Below, piece after piece: positions 44,033-51,403 of a stretch of DNA of 64,000 nucleotides. Every line of letters begins with the position of its first letter. Within the stretch, counting starts at the first letter, position 1. A model generated the notes under the pieces. It had not been told where the DNA came from and searched no databases. It saw only the letters and a program-made list of their open reading frames with translations. Source of the stretch: Streptomyces lucensis JCM 4490. Lineage in GTDB: Bacteria; Actinomycetota; Actinomycetes; Streptomycetales; Streptomycetaceae. The stretch lies in the NCBI RefSeq assembly GCF_014650035.1, contig NZ_BMUE01000017.1, positions 79,879 through 143,878 of the forward strand. The letters run 5' to 3'. Made by a program: the position numbers and the translations under genes.

Positions 44033-45052
44033 ATGACCTACCGCATGCCCCCCGAGTGGGCTCCGCACGAGCGCACCTGGATGGCCTGGCCGGGCCCCAA
44101 CCCGACTTTCGGCGACGCCGGGGAGCTGGCCGCGGCCCGCGCCGCCTGGGCGGCCGTGGCCCGCGCGGTGCGCCGCTTCGAGCCGGTGACGGTGGTGCAC
44201 GGGCCCGGCCAGGGCGACTCGGCGCGCGAGCTGCTCGGCCCGGACGTCGAACTGGTCGAGCGCCAGCTGGACGACGCGTGGATGCGCGACATCGGCCCGA
44301 CCTTCGTCCTGGACGAGGAGGGCCGGCCGGCCGCCGTGGACTGGGTGTTCAACGGCTGGGGCGGCCAGGACTGGGCCCGCTGGGAGCACGACTCCAAGAT
44401 CGCCCGCCAGGTCGCGGACCTGGCCGGGGCCCCCGTGCTGAGCAGCACCCTCGTCAACGAGGGCGGCGGGATCCACGTCGACGGCGAGGGCACCGTCCTG
44501 CTCACGGACACCGTCCAGCTCGGTGCCGGCCGCAATCCCGGCTGGACCCGCGAGGAGGTCGAGACGGAGATCCACGCCAGGCTCGGCACCAGGAAGGCGA
44601 TCTGGCTCCCGCACGGGCTGGCCGGCGACTACGGCAGGTACGGCACGCAGGGCCACGTCGACATCGTGGCGGCCTTCGCCCGCCCGGGCACGGTCCTCGT
44701 GCACAGCCAGCGGGACCCGGCCCACCCGGATCACGACCGCTCCCGGACCCACCTGGAGATCCTGCGCGGCCGGACCGACGCCGTGGGCCGGCCGCTGGAG
44801 GTGGTCGAGGTGCCCGCCCCCACCGTCCTGAAGGACGAGGAGGGCGACTGGGTCGACTACTCCTACATCAACCACTACCTGTGCAACGGGGGCGTCGTGC
44901 TGTGCGCCTTCGACGACCCGAACGACGAGGTCGCGGCCGGTGTCTTCCGCCGGCTGTTCCCCGAGCGGGAGGTGACGCAGGTGGACGCCCGTACGATCTT
45001 CGCCAGCGGCGGAGGCATTCACTGCATCACGCAGCAGCAGCCGAGGGGCTAG
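44033..45052 (+). CDS. Agmatine deiminase-like protein (peptidyl-arginine deiminase family)
   Basis: The 339-residue protein has the guanidino-modifying fold. Conserved parts are PPEWAPHERTWMAWP, DDAWMRDIGPTFV, NEGGGIHVDGEGT, GTQGHVDIVAAF (catalytic His) and the nucleophile C331 in GGGIHCITQQQP. Agmatine deiminase turns agmatine into N-carbamoylputrescine and ammonia. It begins 17 bases after ureC with AAGGACC upstream and is followed by the TetR gene, so it belongs to the urease-like operon. The exact substrate is inferred, not proven; related proteins act on other guanidines. Confidence 0.88.
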   Translation: MTYRMPPEWAPHERTWMAWPGPNPTFGDAGELAAARAAWAAVARAVRRFEPVTVVHGPGQGDSARELLGPDVELVERQLDDAWMRDIGPTFVLDEEGRPAAVDWVFNGWGGQDWARWEHDSKIARQVADLAGAPVLSSTLVNEGGGIHVDGEGTVLLTDTVQLGAGRNPGWTREEVETEIHARLGTRKAIWLPHGLAGDYGRYGTQGHVDIVAAFARPGTVLVHSQRDPAHPDHDRSRTHLEILRGRTDAVGRPLEVVEVPAPTVLKDEEGDWVDYSYINHYLCNGGVVLCAFDDPNDEVAAGVFRRLFPEREVTQVDARTIFASGGGIHCITQQQPRG

Positions 45053-45096
45053 CGGAACCAGTCGGCGGACCCGACCAGAGGAAGCAGGAGCGGCAG

Positions 45097-45726
45097 ATGG
45101 CCGGTGCGGCACGGACGCGGAGGAACGCGCCGCCCCGCGAGGAGGTCCTGGCCGTCGCCATGGACATGATCGCCGAGCGTGGTCTGGAGAAGCTCACCAT
45201 GGCGGCGCTCGGCCGCGAGGTCGGCATGAGCAGCGGCCACCTGCTCTACTACTTCCACTCCAAGGACGAGCTGCTGCTGCGGACCCTCGAGTGGAGCGAG
45301 GGCCGGCTCGGCGCCGAGCGCGGCCGGCTGCTCACCCGGAACGCACCGGCCCGCGAGCGGCTGGCCGCCTACGTCGACCTGTACGTCCCCGACGGCCACC
45401 GCGACCCGCACTGGACGCTCTGGCTGGAGGTCTGGAACCGCTCGCAGAACGCCGACGACGACGCGCGCGCCCGGCAGGCCGCCATCGAGGGCGCCTGGCA
45501 CCGCGACCTGGTCGCCCTGATCGCCGAGGGCGTCTCGCGCGGCGAGTTCCGGGAGGTGGACGCGGACCGGTTCGCGACGAGGGTGCGTGCGCTGCTGGAC
45601 GGGTTCTCCATCCACGTGGCGATCGGGTTGCGCGGCACGGACCGCGGGCAGGTGCTCGCGCACGTGGGGGAGTTCATCGCCGAGACGCTGCTCGTGCCGG
45701 GGGCGGCCGGTGCGGCGTCGCCGTAG
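45097..45726 (+). CDS. TetR-family regulator of the urease-like operon
   Basis: The 209-residue protein has the TetR helix-turn-helix in residues about 15-60 (AMDMIAERGLEKLTMAALGREVGMSSGHLLYYFHSKDELL). The all-helical C-terminal domain includes WLEVWNRSQNADDDARARQ, similar to the BetI/YcdC-like subgroup. It is the last gene of the operon (44 bases after the deiminase, GAAGCAGGAG upstream). I infer that it binds the two TTAGAG palindromes in front of the operon. Confidence 0.88.
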   Translation: MAGAARTRRNAPPREEVLAVAMDMIAERGLEKLTMAALGREVGMSSGHLLYYFHSKDELLLRTLEWSEGRLGAERGRLLTRNAPARERLAAYVDLYVPDGHRDPHWTLWLEVWNRSQNADDDARARQAAIEGAWHRDLVALIAEGVSRGEFREVDADRFATRVRALLDGFSIHVAIGLRGTDRGQVLAHVGEFIAETLLVPGAAGAASP

Positions 45727-45765
45727 GGCGGGTCGCTCGCGGGCGGCTGCGGGTCCGTCGTGGCC

Positions 45766-45795
45766 GGTCGCGCGGTTCCCCGCGCCCCTGGGTGG
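45766..45795. repeat. Copy of a dispersed Streptomyces intergenic motif
   Basis: The stretch GGTCGCGCGGTTCCCCGCGC and the following CCCTGGGTGG resemble a short motif that I have often seen in Streptomyces intergenic DNA. It includes the imperfect dyad GCGCGG/CCGCGC. Its role is unknown. The 439-bp gap between the TetR gene and cimA otherwise holds the leader described below. Confidence 0.4.
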
Positions 45796-45924
45796 GAGTG
45801 GTGCGGTCGGCTCCATGGCGTCCCCCTGTCCCCATGGCGCCTCACCGCGGCCGGGCGTCCAGCGTGAGGACCGTATCGTGAGACACCCGGTCGGGCGGGG
45901 GCGGGTTTGTGCCAGACTGCCCCC

Positions 45925-45975
45925 GTGCTCACGTTCGCCATGATTATTGGCAGCAGGCGCGCCGGTCCGCAGTGA
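45925..45975 (+). CDS. cimA leader peptide with Ile-Ile
   Basis: The frame reads VLTFAMIIGSRRAGPQ from GTG 45925, or MIIGSRRAGPQ from ATG 45940, and stops at 45973-45975. Both isoleucine codons are ATT, which is very rare in this genome. No ribosome binding site precedes it. A -10-like CAGACT six bases before the GTG points to leaderless translation. It would report isoleucine supply to the downstream gene of isoleucine synthesis. Confidence 0.6.
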   Translation: MLTFAMIIGSRRAGPQ

Positions 45976-46030
45976 CCACCTCGTACGACCAGGTGCGGGT
46001 GCTCACCGTCGTCCTCGACCCGCGCGCAGA

Positions 46031-46056
46031 CCTCTCGCACCCGCGAGGGGTTTTTT
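46031..46056 (+). terminator. Intrinsic terminator in the cimA leader
   Basis: CCTCTCGC (46031-46038) pairs with GCGAGGGG (46043-46050), including one G-U pair, around loop ACCC. Six T residues follow (46051-46056). It closely resembles the ilvB leader terminator (CGAGGGG plus T6). Confidence 0.9.
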
Positions 46057-46165
46057 CGTTTTCCGGCCCACCAGCAGCCGGTGGCGGAGCGCGAGGGAGT
46101 ATGGGGGGACGGTGGAGCCGGTCATTCCGGTAACACCGATGAACCACAACAGGAGCCTTGAGACC

Positions 46166-47776
46166 ATGACCGAGACGGCAACCAGCGAGCTCGACGACTC
46201 GTTCCACGTCTTCGACACCACGCTGCGCGACGGTGCGCAGCGCGAGGGCATCAACCTCACCGTCGCGGACAAGCTCGCCATCGCACGGCACCTGGACGAC
46301 TTCGGCGTGGGCTTCATCGAGGGCGGCTGGCCCGGTGCGAACCCGCGCGACACCGAGTTCTTCTCCCGTGCGCAGGCGGAGATCGACTTCAGGCACGCCC
46401 AGCTGGTCGCCTTCGGCGCCACCCGCCGCGCCGGAGCCAAGGCCGCCGAGGACCCGCAGGTCAGGGCGCTCCTGGAGTCCGGCGCCCCGGTGATCACCCT
46501 GGTGGCCAAGTCGCACGACCGGCACGTGGAACTGGCACTGCGCACCACGCTCGACGAGAACCTGGAGATGGTCCGGGACACGGTGTCCTACCTGCGCGAG
46601 CAGGGCCGCCGGGTGTTCGTCGACTGCGAGCACTTCTTCGACGGCTACCGCGCCGACCCCGAGTACGCCAAGGCCGTCGTCCGCACCGCCTCCGAGGCCG
46701 GCGCCGACGTCGTCATCCTGTGCGACACCAACGGCGGCATGCTCCCCGCCCAGGTCCACGCGGTCGTCTCCACGGTCCTCGCCGACACCGGCGCCCGGCT
46801 CGGCATCCACGCCCAGGACGACACCGGCTGCGCGGTCGCCAACACCCTCGCCGCCGTCGACGCCGGCGCGACCCACGTCCAGTGCACGGCGAACGGCTAC
46901 GGCGAGCGCGTCGGCAACGCCAACCTGTTCCCGGTGGTGGCGGCCCTGGAGCTGAAGTACGGCAAGCGGGTGCTGCCCGAGGGCCGGCTGCGCGAGATGA
47001 CGCGCATCTCCCACGCCATCGCCGAGGTCGTCAACCTCACCCCCTCCACCCACCAGCCCTACGTCGGCGTCTCCGCGTTCGCGCACAAGGCCGGCCTGCA
47101 CGCCTCCGCGATCAAGGTCGACCCGGACCTGTACCAGCACATCGACCCGGAGCTGGTCGGCAACACCATGCGGATGCTGGTCTCCGACATGGCCGGCCGC
47201 GCCTCGGTCGAGCTCAAGGGCAAGGAGCTGGGCATCGACCTGGGCGGCGACCGCGAGCTGGTCGGCCGGGTCGTGGAGCGCGTCAAGGAACGTGAACTCC
47301 AGGGCTACACCTACGAGGCCGCCGACGCCTCCTTCGAGCTCCTGCTGCGCGCCGAGGTCGAGGGCAGGCCCCTGAAGTACTTCGACGTCGAGTCCTGGCG
47401 GGCCATCGTCGAGGACCGCCCCGACGGCTCCCACGCCAACGAGGCCACCGTCAAGCTGTGGGCCAAGAGCGAGCGGATCGTCGCCACCGCGGAGGGCAAC
47501 GGCCCGGTCAACGCCCTGGACCGCGCCCTGCGCGTCGGCCTGGAGAAGATCTACCCGCAGCTCGCCCAGCTGGAGCTGGTCGACTACAAGGTCCGCATCC
47601 TGGAGGGCAAGCACGGCACCCACTCCACCACCCGGGTGCTGATCTCCACCTCGGACGGCTCGGGCGAGTGGGCCACGGTGGGCGTGGCCGAGAACGTCAT
47701 CGCCGCCTCCTGGCAGGCGCTGGAGGACGCCTACACGTACGGCCTGCTCCGGGCGGGCGTGGAACCGGCGCGGTAG
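46166..47776 (+). CDS. cimA: Citramalate synthase (2-isopropylmalate synthase family)
   Basis: The 536-residue enzyme should condense acetyl-CoA with pyruvate to (R)-citramalate, the entry to threonine-independent isoleucine synthesis. The DRE-TIM barrel begins FDTTLRDGAQREGINLTV, followed by FIEGGWPGANPRDTEFF, a pattern of the CimA branch and not of the LeuA used for leucine. The metal-binding HxH-type region lies in LGIHAQDDTGCAVANTLAAVDAGATHVQCTANGYGERVGNANL. A LeuA-type regulatory domain forms the C-terminus (about 400-530). ATG 46166 has AGGAG ten bases upstream; an ATG at 46139 lacks one. Older annotations call such genes leuA2. Confidence 0.88.
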   Translation: MTETATSELDDSFHVFDTTLRDGAQREGINLTVADKLAIARHLDDFGVGFIEGGWPGANPRDTEFFSRAQAEIDFRHAQLVAFGATRRAGAKAAEDPQVRALLESGAPVITLVAKSHDRHVELALRTTLDENLEMVRDTVSYLREQGRRVFVDCEHFFDGYRADPEYAKAVVRTASEAGADVVILCDTNGGMLPAQVHAVVSTVLADTGARLGIHAQDDTGCAVANTLAAVDAGATHVQCTANGYGERVGNANLFPVVAALELKYGKRVLPEGRLREMTRISHAIAEVVNLTPSTHQPYVGVSAFAHKAGLHASAIKVDPDLYQHIDPELVGNTMRMLVSDMAGRASVELKGKELGIDLGGDRELVGRVVERVKERELQGYTYEAADASFELLLRAEVEGRPLKYFDVESWRAIVEDRPDGSHANEATVKLWAKSERIVATAEGNGPVNALDRALRVGLEKIYPQLAQLELVDYKVRILEGKHGTHSTTRVLISTSDGSGEWATVGVAENVIAASWQALEDAYTYGLLRAGVEPAR

Positions 47777-47789
47777 GCACAGTGGAGGC

Positions 47790-48215
47790 ATGACCTCCGA
47801 CACCGCTGACGGGCTGTCGCGGGCCCGCGTGACGCCCCGGCTGCCCGCACGGGACCTGGACCGGGCCCGCCGCTTCTACGCCGGCAAGCTCGGTCTGGAG
47901 CCCGTCGACGAACGCCCCGGCGGGCTGCTGTACCGGTGCGGCGGGACCGACTTCGTCGTGTTCCGCTCCACCGGGGCCTCGCCCGGCACCTTCACCCAGA
48001 TGGCCTTCGAGGTGGACGACCTGGACTCGGTCGTGGCGGACCTGCGGCGGCGCGGGGTGGTGTTCGAGGACGTGGACGCCCCCGGGTTCCGCACCCGGGA
48101 GGGCGTCGCCGAGATCGAGGGCAACTACCCGAGCAAGGGCGCGCGCGGGGAGCGCGCGGCCTGGTTCCGGGACAGCGAGGGCAACCTGATGGGCATCGGG
48201 CAGCCGACGCGGTAG
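47790..48215 (+). CDS. VOC-family (glyoxalase/bleomycin-resistance-like) protein
   Basis: The 141-residue protein has one pair of beta-alpha-beta-beta-beta modules: RVTPRLPARDLDRARRFYAGKLGLEP, then TQMAFEVDDLDSVVADLRRRGVVFED and the C-terminal AAWFRDSEGNLMGIGQ. The final D-x-x-G-N segment and Glu positions are the usual metal-site region. Members include isomerases, dioxygenases and antibiotic-binding proteins; the role here is unknown. It starts 13 bases after cimA and could be read from the same transcript. Confidence 0.85.
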   Translation: MTSDTADGLSRARVTPRLPARDLDRARRFYAGKLGLEPVDERPGGLLYRCGGTDFVVFRSTGASPGTFTQMAFEVDDLDSVVADLRRRGVVFEDVDAPGFRTREGVAEIEGNYPSKGARGERAAWFRDSEGNLMGIGQPTR

Positions 48216-48818
48216 TCAGGGCGCGCGCCAGATGTTGTCGAAGGCCACGTTCTCGATGCGCCGCCGCTCACGCACGGCCGCCAGCTCGGTCACCGCGTCG
48301 CCGACCGCCAGCAGCACGGTGACGACGGCCTCGTCGCCGGGCTCCGCCGCGGCCGGCCGGTCGCCCTGGATGCCCAGCGTGGCCGCGAGGCCGGCCAGGA
48401 CGGGCTCGTGGGACCACCAGCGGTCGGCGGCGTGCCGCCGGGCGGGGGTGTCCGCCCGGGTCTCGTCCCCGCCGCGCAGCGGCAGCAGGCGGCGCCGCTT
48501 CCCGGTGAGCAGGCCCTCGGCGTCCAGCACGTCGCGGTAGGCCGTGGCCAGGCCCTCACCCCGCCGCCACAGCCAGTCCTCGACCGTCTCGTACGGCTCC
48601 CGCCGCACGAGCGCGGCCCCCGCCTCGTCCAGCAGCCGGTCGCCCGTGGTCAGCACCGGCCCCGGGACGATGCGCTCGCCGTCCAGGACGAGGGCCCGCG
48701 CGCCGAGGAGGTCGATCAGTTCGGCCCCCGCGAGCGCCAGCGACAGGTCACCCTGCTCGACGGGACGGTCGCCGGGGACGTCCAGGCCGACGAGGAACAG
48801 ATCCTGCGGTGTGGTCAT
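48216..48818 (-). CDS. GPP34 (GOLPH3-like) family protein
   Basis: The 200-residue product has the GPP34 pattern: TPQDLFLVGLD, then LSLALAGAELIDLLGARALVLDGERIV, TTGDRLLDEAG, and the C-terminal VTVLLAVGDAVTELAAVRERRRI. Eukaryotic GOLPH3 binds phosphoinositides; the many actinobacterial members have no agreed function but probably bind membranes. ATG 48818 begins the recognisable domain. The stop directly abuts the VOC gene end (convergent). Confidence 0.8.
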   Translation of the reverse strand: MTTPQDLFLVGLDVPGDRPVEQGDLSLALAGAELIDLLGARALVLDGERIVPGPVLTTGDRLLDEAGAALVRREPYETVEDWLWRRGEGLATAYRDVLDAEGLLTGKRRRLLPLRGGDETRADTPARRHAADRWWSHEPVLAGLAATLGIQGDRPAAAEPGDEAVVTVLLAVGDAVTELAAVRERRRIENVAFDNIWRAP

Positions 48819-48872
48819 ACCACCACCATGGTCCGCGGGCGCCCGATCCGCAGCCCGCCACACCGCCCGCCG

Positions 48873-49361
48873 TCAACAGGAGTCCGCGGCGAGCCGTTCG
48901 AACTCGGCGAGGCTCATCGCCCGGCCGTCCGCCCACACCCGGCCGGGCCCGAGCCGCGCGATCTGCTCGGTGGTGAACTCCACCACCGCGTTGTAGGAGT
49001 CGCCGGTCACGTAGTGCCCGAACCCGAGGACGTAGCGGTGCCGGGGCAGCAACCGCCGGGCGCCCCGGTGCCGGGCCTTCCAGTCCTCGGGCGGCGCGAA
49101 CAGGGGGAAGCCGGTGTCGCCGTGCAGCCCCTTCTTCCGTGTGTCCCACCCGGTGGTGACCGGCCCGTCCCCGGCGCCACGCGCCCGCCCCTCCAGGTAG
49201 GGGCCCCGGTAGGCGTCGTCGCCGCACGGCCGCAGCACCGCGTACGGAGTCCCGTCCGCCCCGGCCCGCACACCCGCGAGCGGCAGGTCGACGGCGCCGC
49301 AGCCGCTCAGCAGCAGCATCCCGCCGACGATCCCCGCCGCCACGGCCCCCGTGTGTCTCAT
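48873..49361 (-). CDS. Putative lipoprotein, 162 residues
   Basis: The N-terminus MRHTGAVAAGIVGGMLLLSGC is a lipoprotein signal with the lipidated cysteine at residue 21. The mature part has no family I recognise; it contains YAVLRPCGDDAYRGPYLEGR, RRLLPRHRYVLGFGHYVTGDSYNAVVEFT and ends in a Cys. It may be a small surface protein with a disulfide (C46 region and C162). It lies 54 bases upstream of the GPP34 gene on the same strand. Confidence 0.75.
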   Translation of the reverse strand: MRHTGAVAAGIVGGMLLLSGCGAVDLPLAGVRAGADGTPYAVLRPCGDDAYRGPYLEGRARGAGDGPVTTGWDTRKKGLHGDTGFPLFAPPEDWKARHRGARRLLPRHRYVLGFGHYVTGDSYNAVVEFTTEQIARLGPGRVWADGRAMSLAEFERLAADSC

Positions 49362-49377
49362 GTCCCCTCGAACCGCC

Positions 49378-51246
49378 CTACCTCAGAGTCCATTTCTGGT
49401 TGGCGGCCCCCGTACACGACCAGATCTGCGCCCTTGCCCCGTTCGCCGGCGAGTTGTCCGTGACGTCGAGGCACTTGTCGGCCGCCGTGTTCACGACATC
49501 ACCGGTGGAGGCGTTGTACGACCACCGTTGGGCACCGGTTCCGTTGCAGTCGTACAACTGCACCTTGGCCCCGTCGGCCGTCGAACCGGACGTCACGTCC
49601 AGGCACTTGCCGAGCGCCTGCAGGGAGCCGTCGGCCTGGACGGTCCACTGCTGGGCGGCGGTGCCGTTGCAGTCGTAGAGCTGCACCGCCGTTCCGTTCG
49701 CGCTCGAACCGGCCGCCACGTCCAGGCACTTGCCGCCCAGTCCGGTGAACGAGCCGCTCCGGCCGCCACCGCCGGACTGCGTGCCGGACCAGGTGAAGGT
49801 GGCCGAGGTCCGGCCGGGCAGCGAGTAGGTGGCGTGCTGCGCACCCCAGTTGACGGTGACCGTGCGCGCCGTGGTGGAGCCGTTGTAGGCGATGAGGGCC
49901 TTGCTGCCGTCCGGGTTGCGCCACGCGACGTTCGGCACGGCGGTGGACGCCGTCGAGGCGATCCGCTGGGCGCCGGGGCGGACGAACTTGGTCAGGTGGC
50001 CCATGTCGTAGTACTCGACCGTGTAGTCCACGGTGCCGCTCGCGCCGTCCCCGTCGTGCACGGTCACCAGGCCCGTGCAGGTGCCGCAGCCGCCGTTGTG
50101 GGGGCCCATGTTCTGGTCCACGGCCAGCGACCACTTGGTCACCGACTTCGCCCAGTTGCGGGTGTAGTCGATGATGTCGCCCATGTCCTCGCGCTGCTGG
50201 TCGGCGATCCACGTGCCGCCGGAGTGCTCGGTGCCGAAGGCGTCCAGCGCCGGGTACCGGTTGTGCACGGTCGTCTGCTCGGCGACGTCGCCGCCGTAGC
50301 CGTGCCAGGCGATCCCGCCGAAGTTGGGGTGGTCGCGGACCGCCGGGTCGTCCACGGTCTGGGCGGCGTAGGCGTCGTAGACGTCCCAGTTCCAGTCGTG
50401 CGCCAGCACCTTGGTGGAGAGGCCGGCGGCCTGGAGCCTGGGCAGCAGCTCGCTCTTGGTGAAGTAGGCCAGCCCGCTCGCGTTCCAGCTCATCGAGGGG
50501 TAGCCGGAACAGCAGGTCGGCTCGTTCTGCGCGGTGACGTAGGAGACGTCGATGCCCTGGTCCCGGTACCCCTGGAGGTACTTCACGAAGTAGGCGGCGT
50601 AGGCCCCGTAGTCCTCCGCCTTCAGCCAGCCGCCGTTGAGGGAGCCGCTGTCCTTCATCCAGGCCGGCGCCGTCCAGGGCGAGGCCATCACCGTCAGCCT
50701 CGGGTTCAGCTGAAGCGCCTGCCGGGTGAGCGGGACGACGTCGGCGAGGTCGTGTGCGAGGGAGAACTTCGCCAGCCCGGGGTCCGTCTGCCCGGCGGGC
50801 ACGTCGTCGTACGTGTAGCCGTGGCGGGCGAGGTCGGAGGCGCCCATCGGGTTGCGCAGGAAGGACAGCCCGATGCCCTCCGTCGGCGAGAACAGCTTGC
50901 GCATGGTCGCGTCCCGGGTCGCCTGGGACAGCGCCCCGCTGCTGTTCAGCAGCCAGGCCGCGGTGTCCGTGAAGGAGGCGCCGCCGCCGGTGAAGGTCTG
51001 GTAGCGGGTGTTCTCGTCGACGGTGATGTTCTCGCCGCCGCCACCCGTTCCGGACAGGAAGGCGAACGGCGTCTGCGCCTGAAGTCCGCGGACGACGTGC
51101 CGTCCGGCGGAGTCGTCGGTGGTGGTGAGCCAGGCCGTGACCTGCTCACCGGCCGCGTGCGCGGAAGGTGAGCCGAAGGTCGTGAGTCCGGCGGTGGCCA
51201 GCAGGCCGGCGAGGAGCAGCCGGGCCGTGCGCAAGCGTCTTCTCAT
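49378..51246 (-). CDS. Secreted GH30 glycoside hydrolase with ricin-type carbohydrate-binding domain
   Basis: The 622-residue enzyme has a signal peptide (residues 1-32, ending SAHA). The GH30 barrel follows, with acid/base E242 in TAQNEPTCCSGYP and nucleophile E340 in FGTEHSGGTWI. This branch includes glucosylceramidase-like and endo-beta-1,6-glucanase enzymes, so fungal beta-1,6-glucan is a likely target. A beta-sandwich comes next, then a ricin B-like CBM13 (about 500-622) with repeated QQW/QRW/QKW motifs. It is divergent from a secreted GH3 enzyme with which it may cooperate. Confidence 0.9.
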   Translation of the reverse strand: MRRRLRTARLLLAGLLATAGLTTFGSPSAHAAGEQVTAWLTTTDDSAGRHVVRGLQAQTPFAFLSGTGGGGENITVDENTRYQTFTGGGASFTDTAAWLLNSSGALSQATRDATMRKLFSPTEGIGLSFLRNPMGASDLARHGYTYDDVPAGQTDPGLAKFSLAHDLADVVPLTRQALQLNPRLTVMASPWTAPAWMKDSGSLNGGWLKAEDYGAYAAYFVKYLQGYRDQGIDVSYVTAQNEPTCCSGYPSMSWNASGLAYFTKSELLPRLQAAGLSTKVLAHDWNWDVYDAYAAQTVDDPAVRDHPNFGGIAWHGYGGDVAEQTTVHNRYPALDAFGTEHSGGTWIADQQREDMGDIIDYTRNWAKSVTKWSLAVDQNMGPHNGGCGTCTGLVTVHDGDGASGTVDYTVEYYDMGHLTKFVRPGAQRIASTASTAVPNVAWRNPDGSKALIAYNGSTTARTVTVNWGAQHATYSLPGRTSATFTWSGTQSGGGGRSGSFTGLGGKCLDVAAGSSANGTAVQLYDCNGTAAQQWTVQADGSLQALGKCLDVTSGSTADGAKVQLYDCNGTGAQRWSYNASTGDVVNTAADKCLDVTDNSPANGARAQIWSCTGAANQKWTLR

Positions 51247-51324
51247 GGTGCGTCGCCCTTCTGGGGAGAGCCAACGTTCCTGGTGTGGGGGGATTTCGCG
51301 CCCGGGCCGTCCTGATGTGCCGTC

Positions 51325-51377
51325 TTGACGGGCCACTGGGCCCCCAGTTAACTCATGTCGTGAGCTAAGCCATGAGT
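51325..51377 (+). promoter_or_regulatory. Promoter of the GH3 gene with an overlapping dyad
   Basis: TTGACG (51325-51330) and TTAACT (51348-51353) are separated by exactly 17 bases, a good primary-sigma promoter. An inverted repeat ACTCATG (51351-51357) / CATGAGT (51371-51377) covers the -10 and start site, where a repressor would act. The gap 51247-51403 is shared with the GH30 gene. Confidence 0.75.
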
Positions 51378-51403
51378 GAACCACGAGAGCCGAGGGAAGG
51401 TCC

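Larger units (their letters stand above)
45913..46056 (+). promoter_or_regulatory. cimA leader: candidate isoleucine-responsive attenuator
   Basis: A leader-peptide frame (45925-45975) with two ATT isoleucine codons is followed by three possible pairings. A long-range stem joins 45957-45967 to 46017-46027 (10 of 11 pairs). A small hairpin is CACCT/AGGTG (45977-45981/45991-45995). GCGGGTGC (45995-46002) can pair with GCACCCGC (46037-46044), which would open the terminator. CAGACT (45913-45918) is a possible -10 six bases before the GTG. Confidence 0.7.

Noticed and set aside
45909..46133. A 74-codon frame through the cimA leader
   Set aside because: It reads through the T6 terminator and ends in a low-quality tail; the short frame at 45925-45975 explains the site better.
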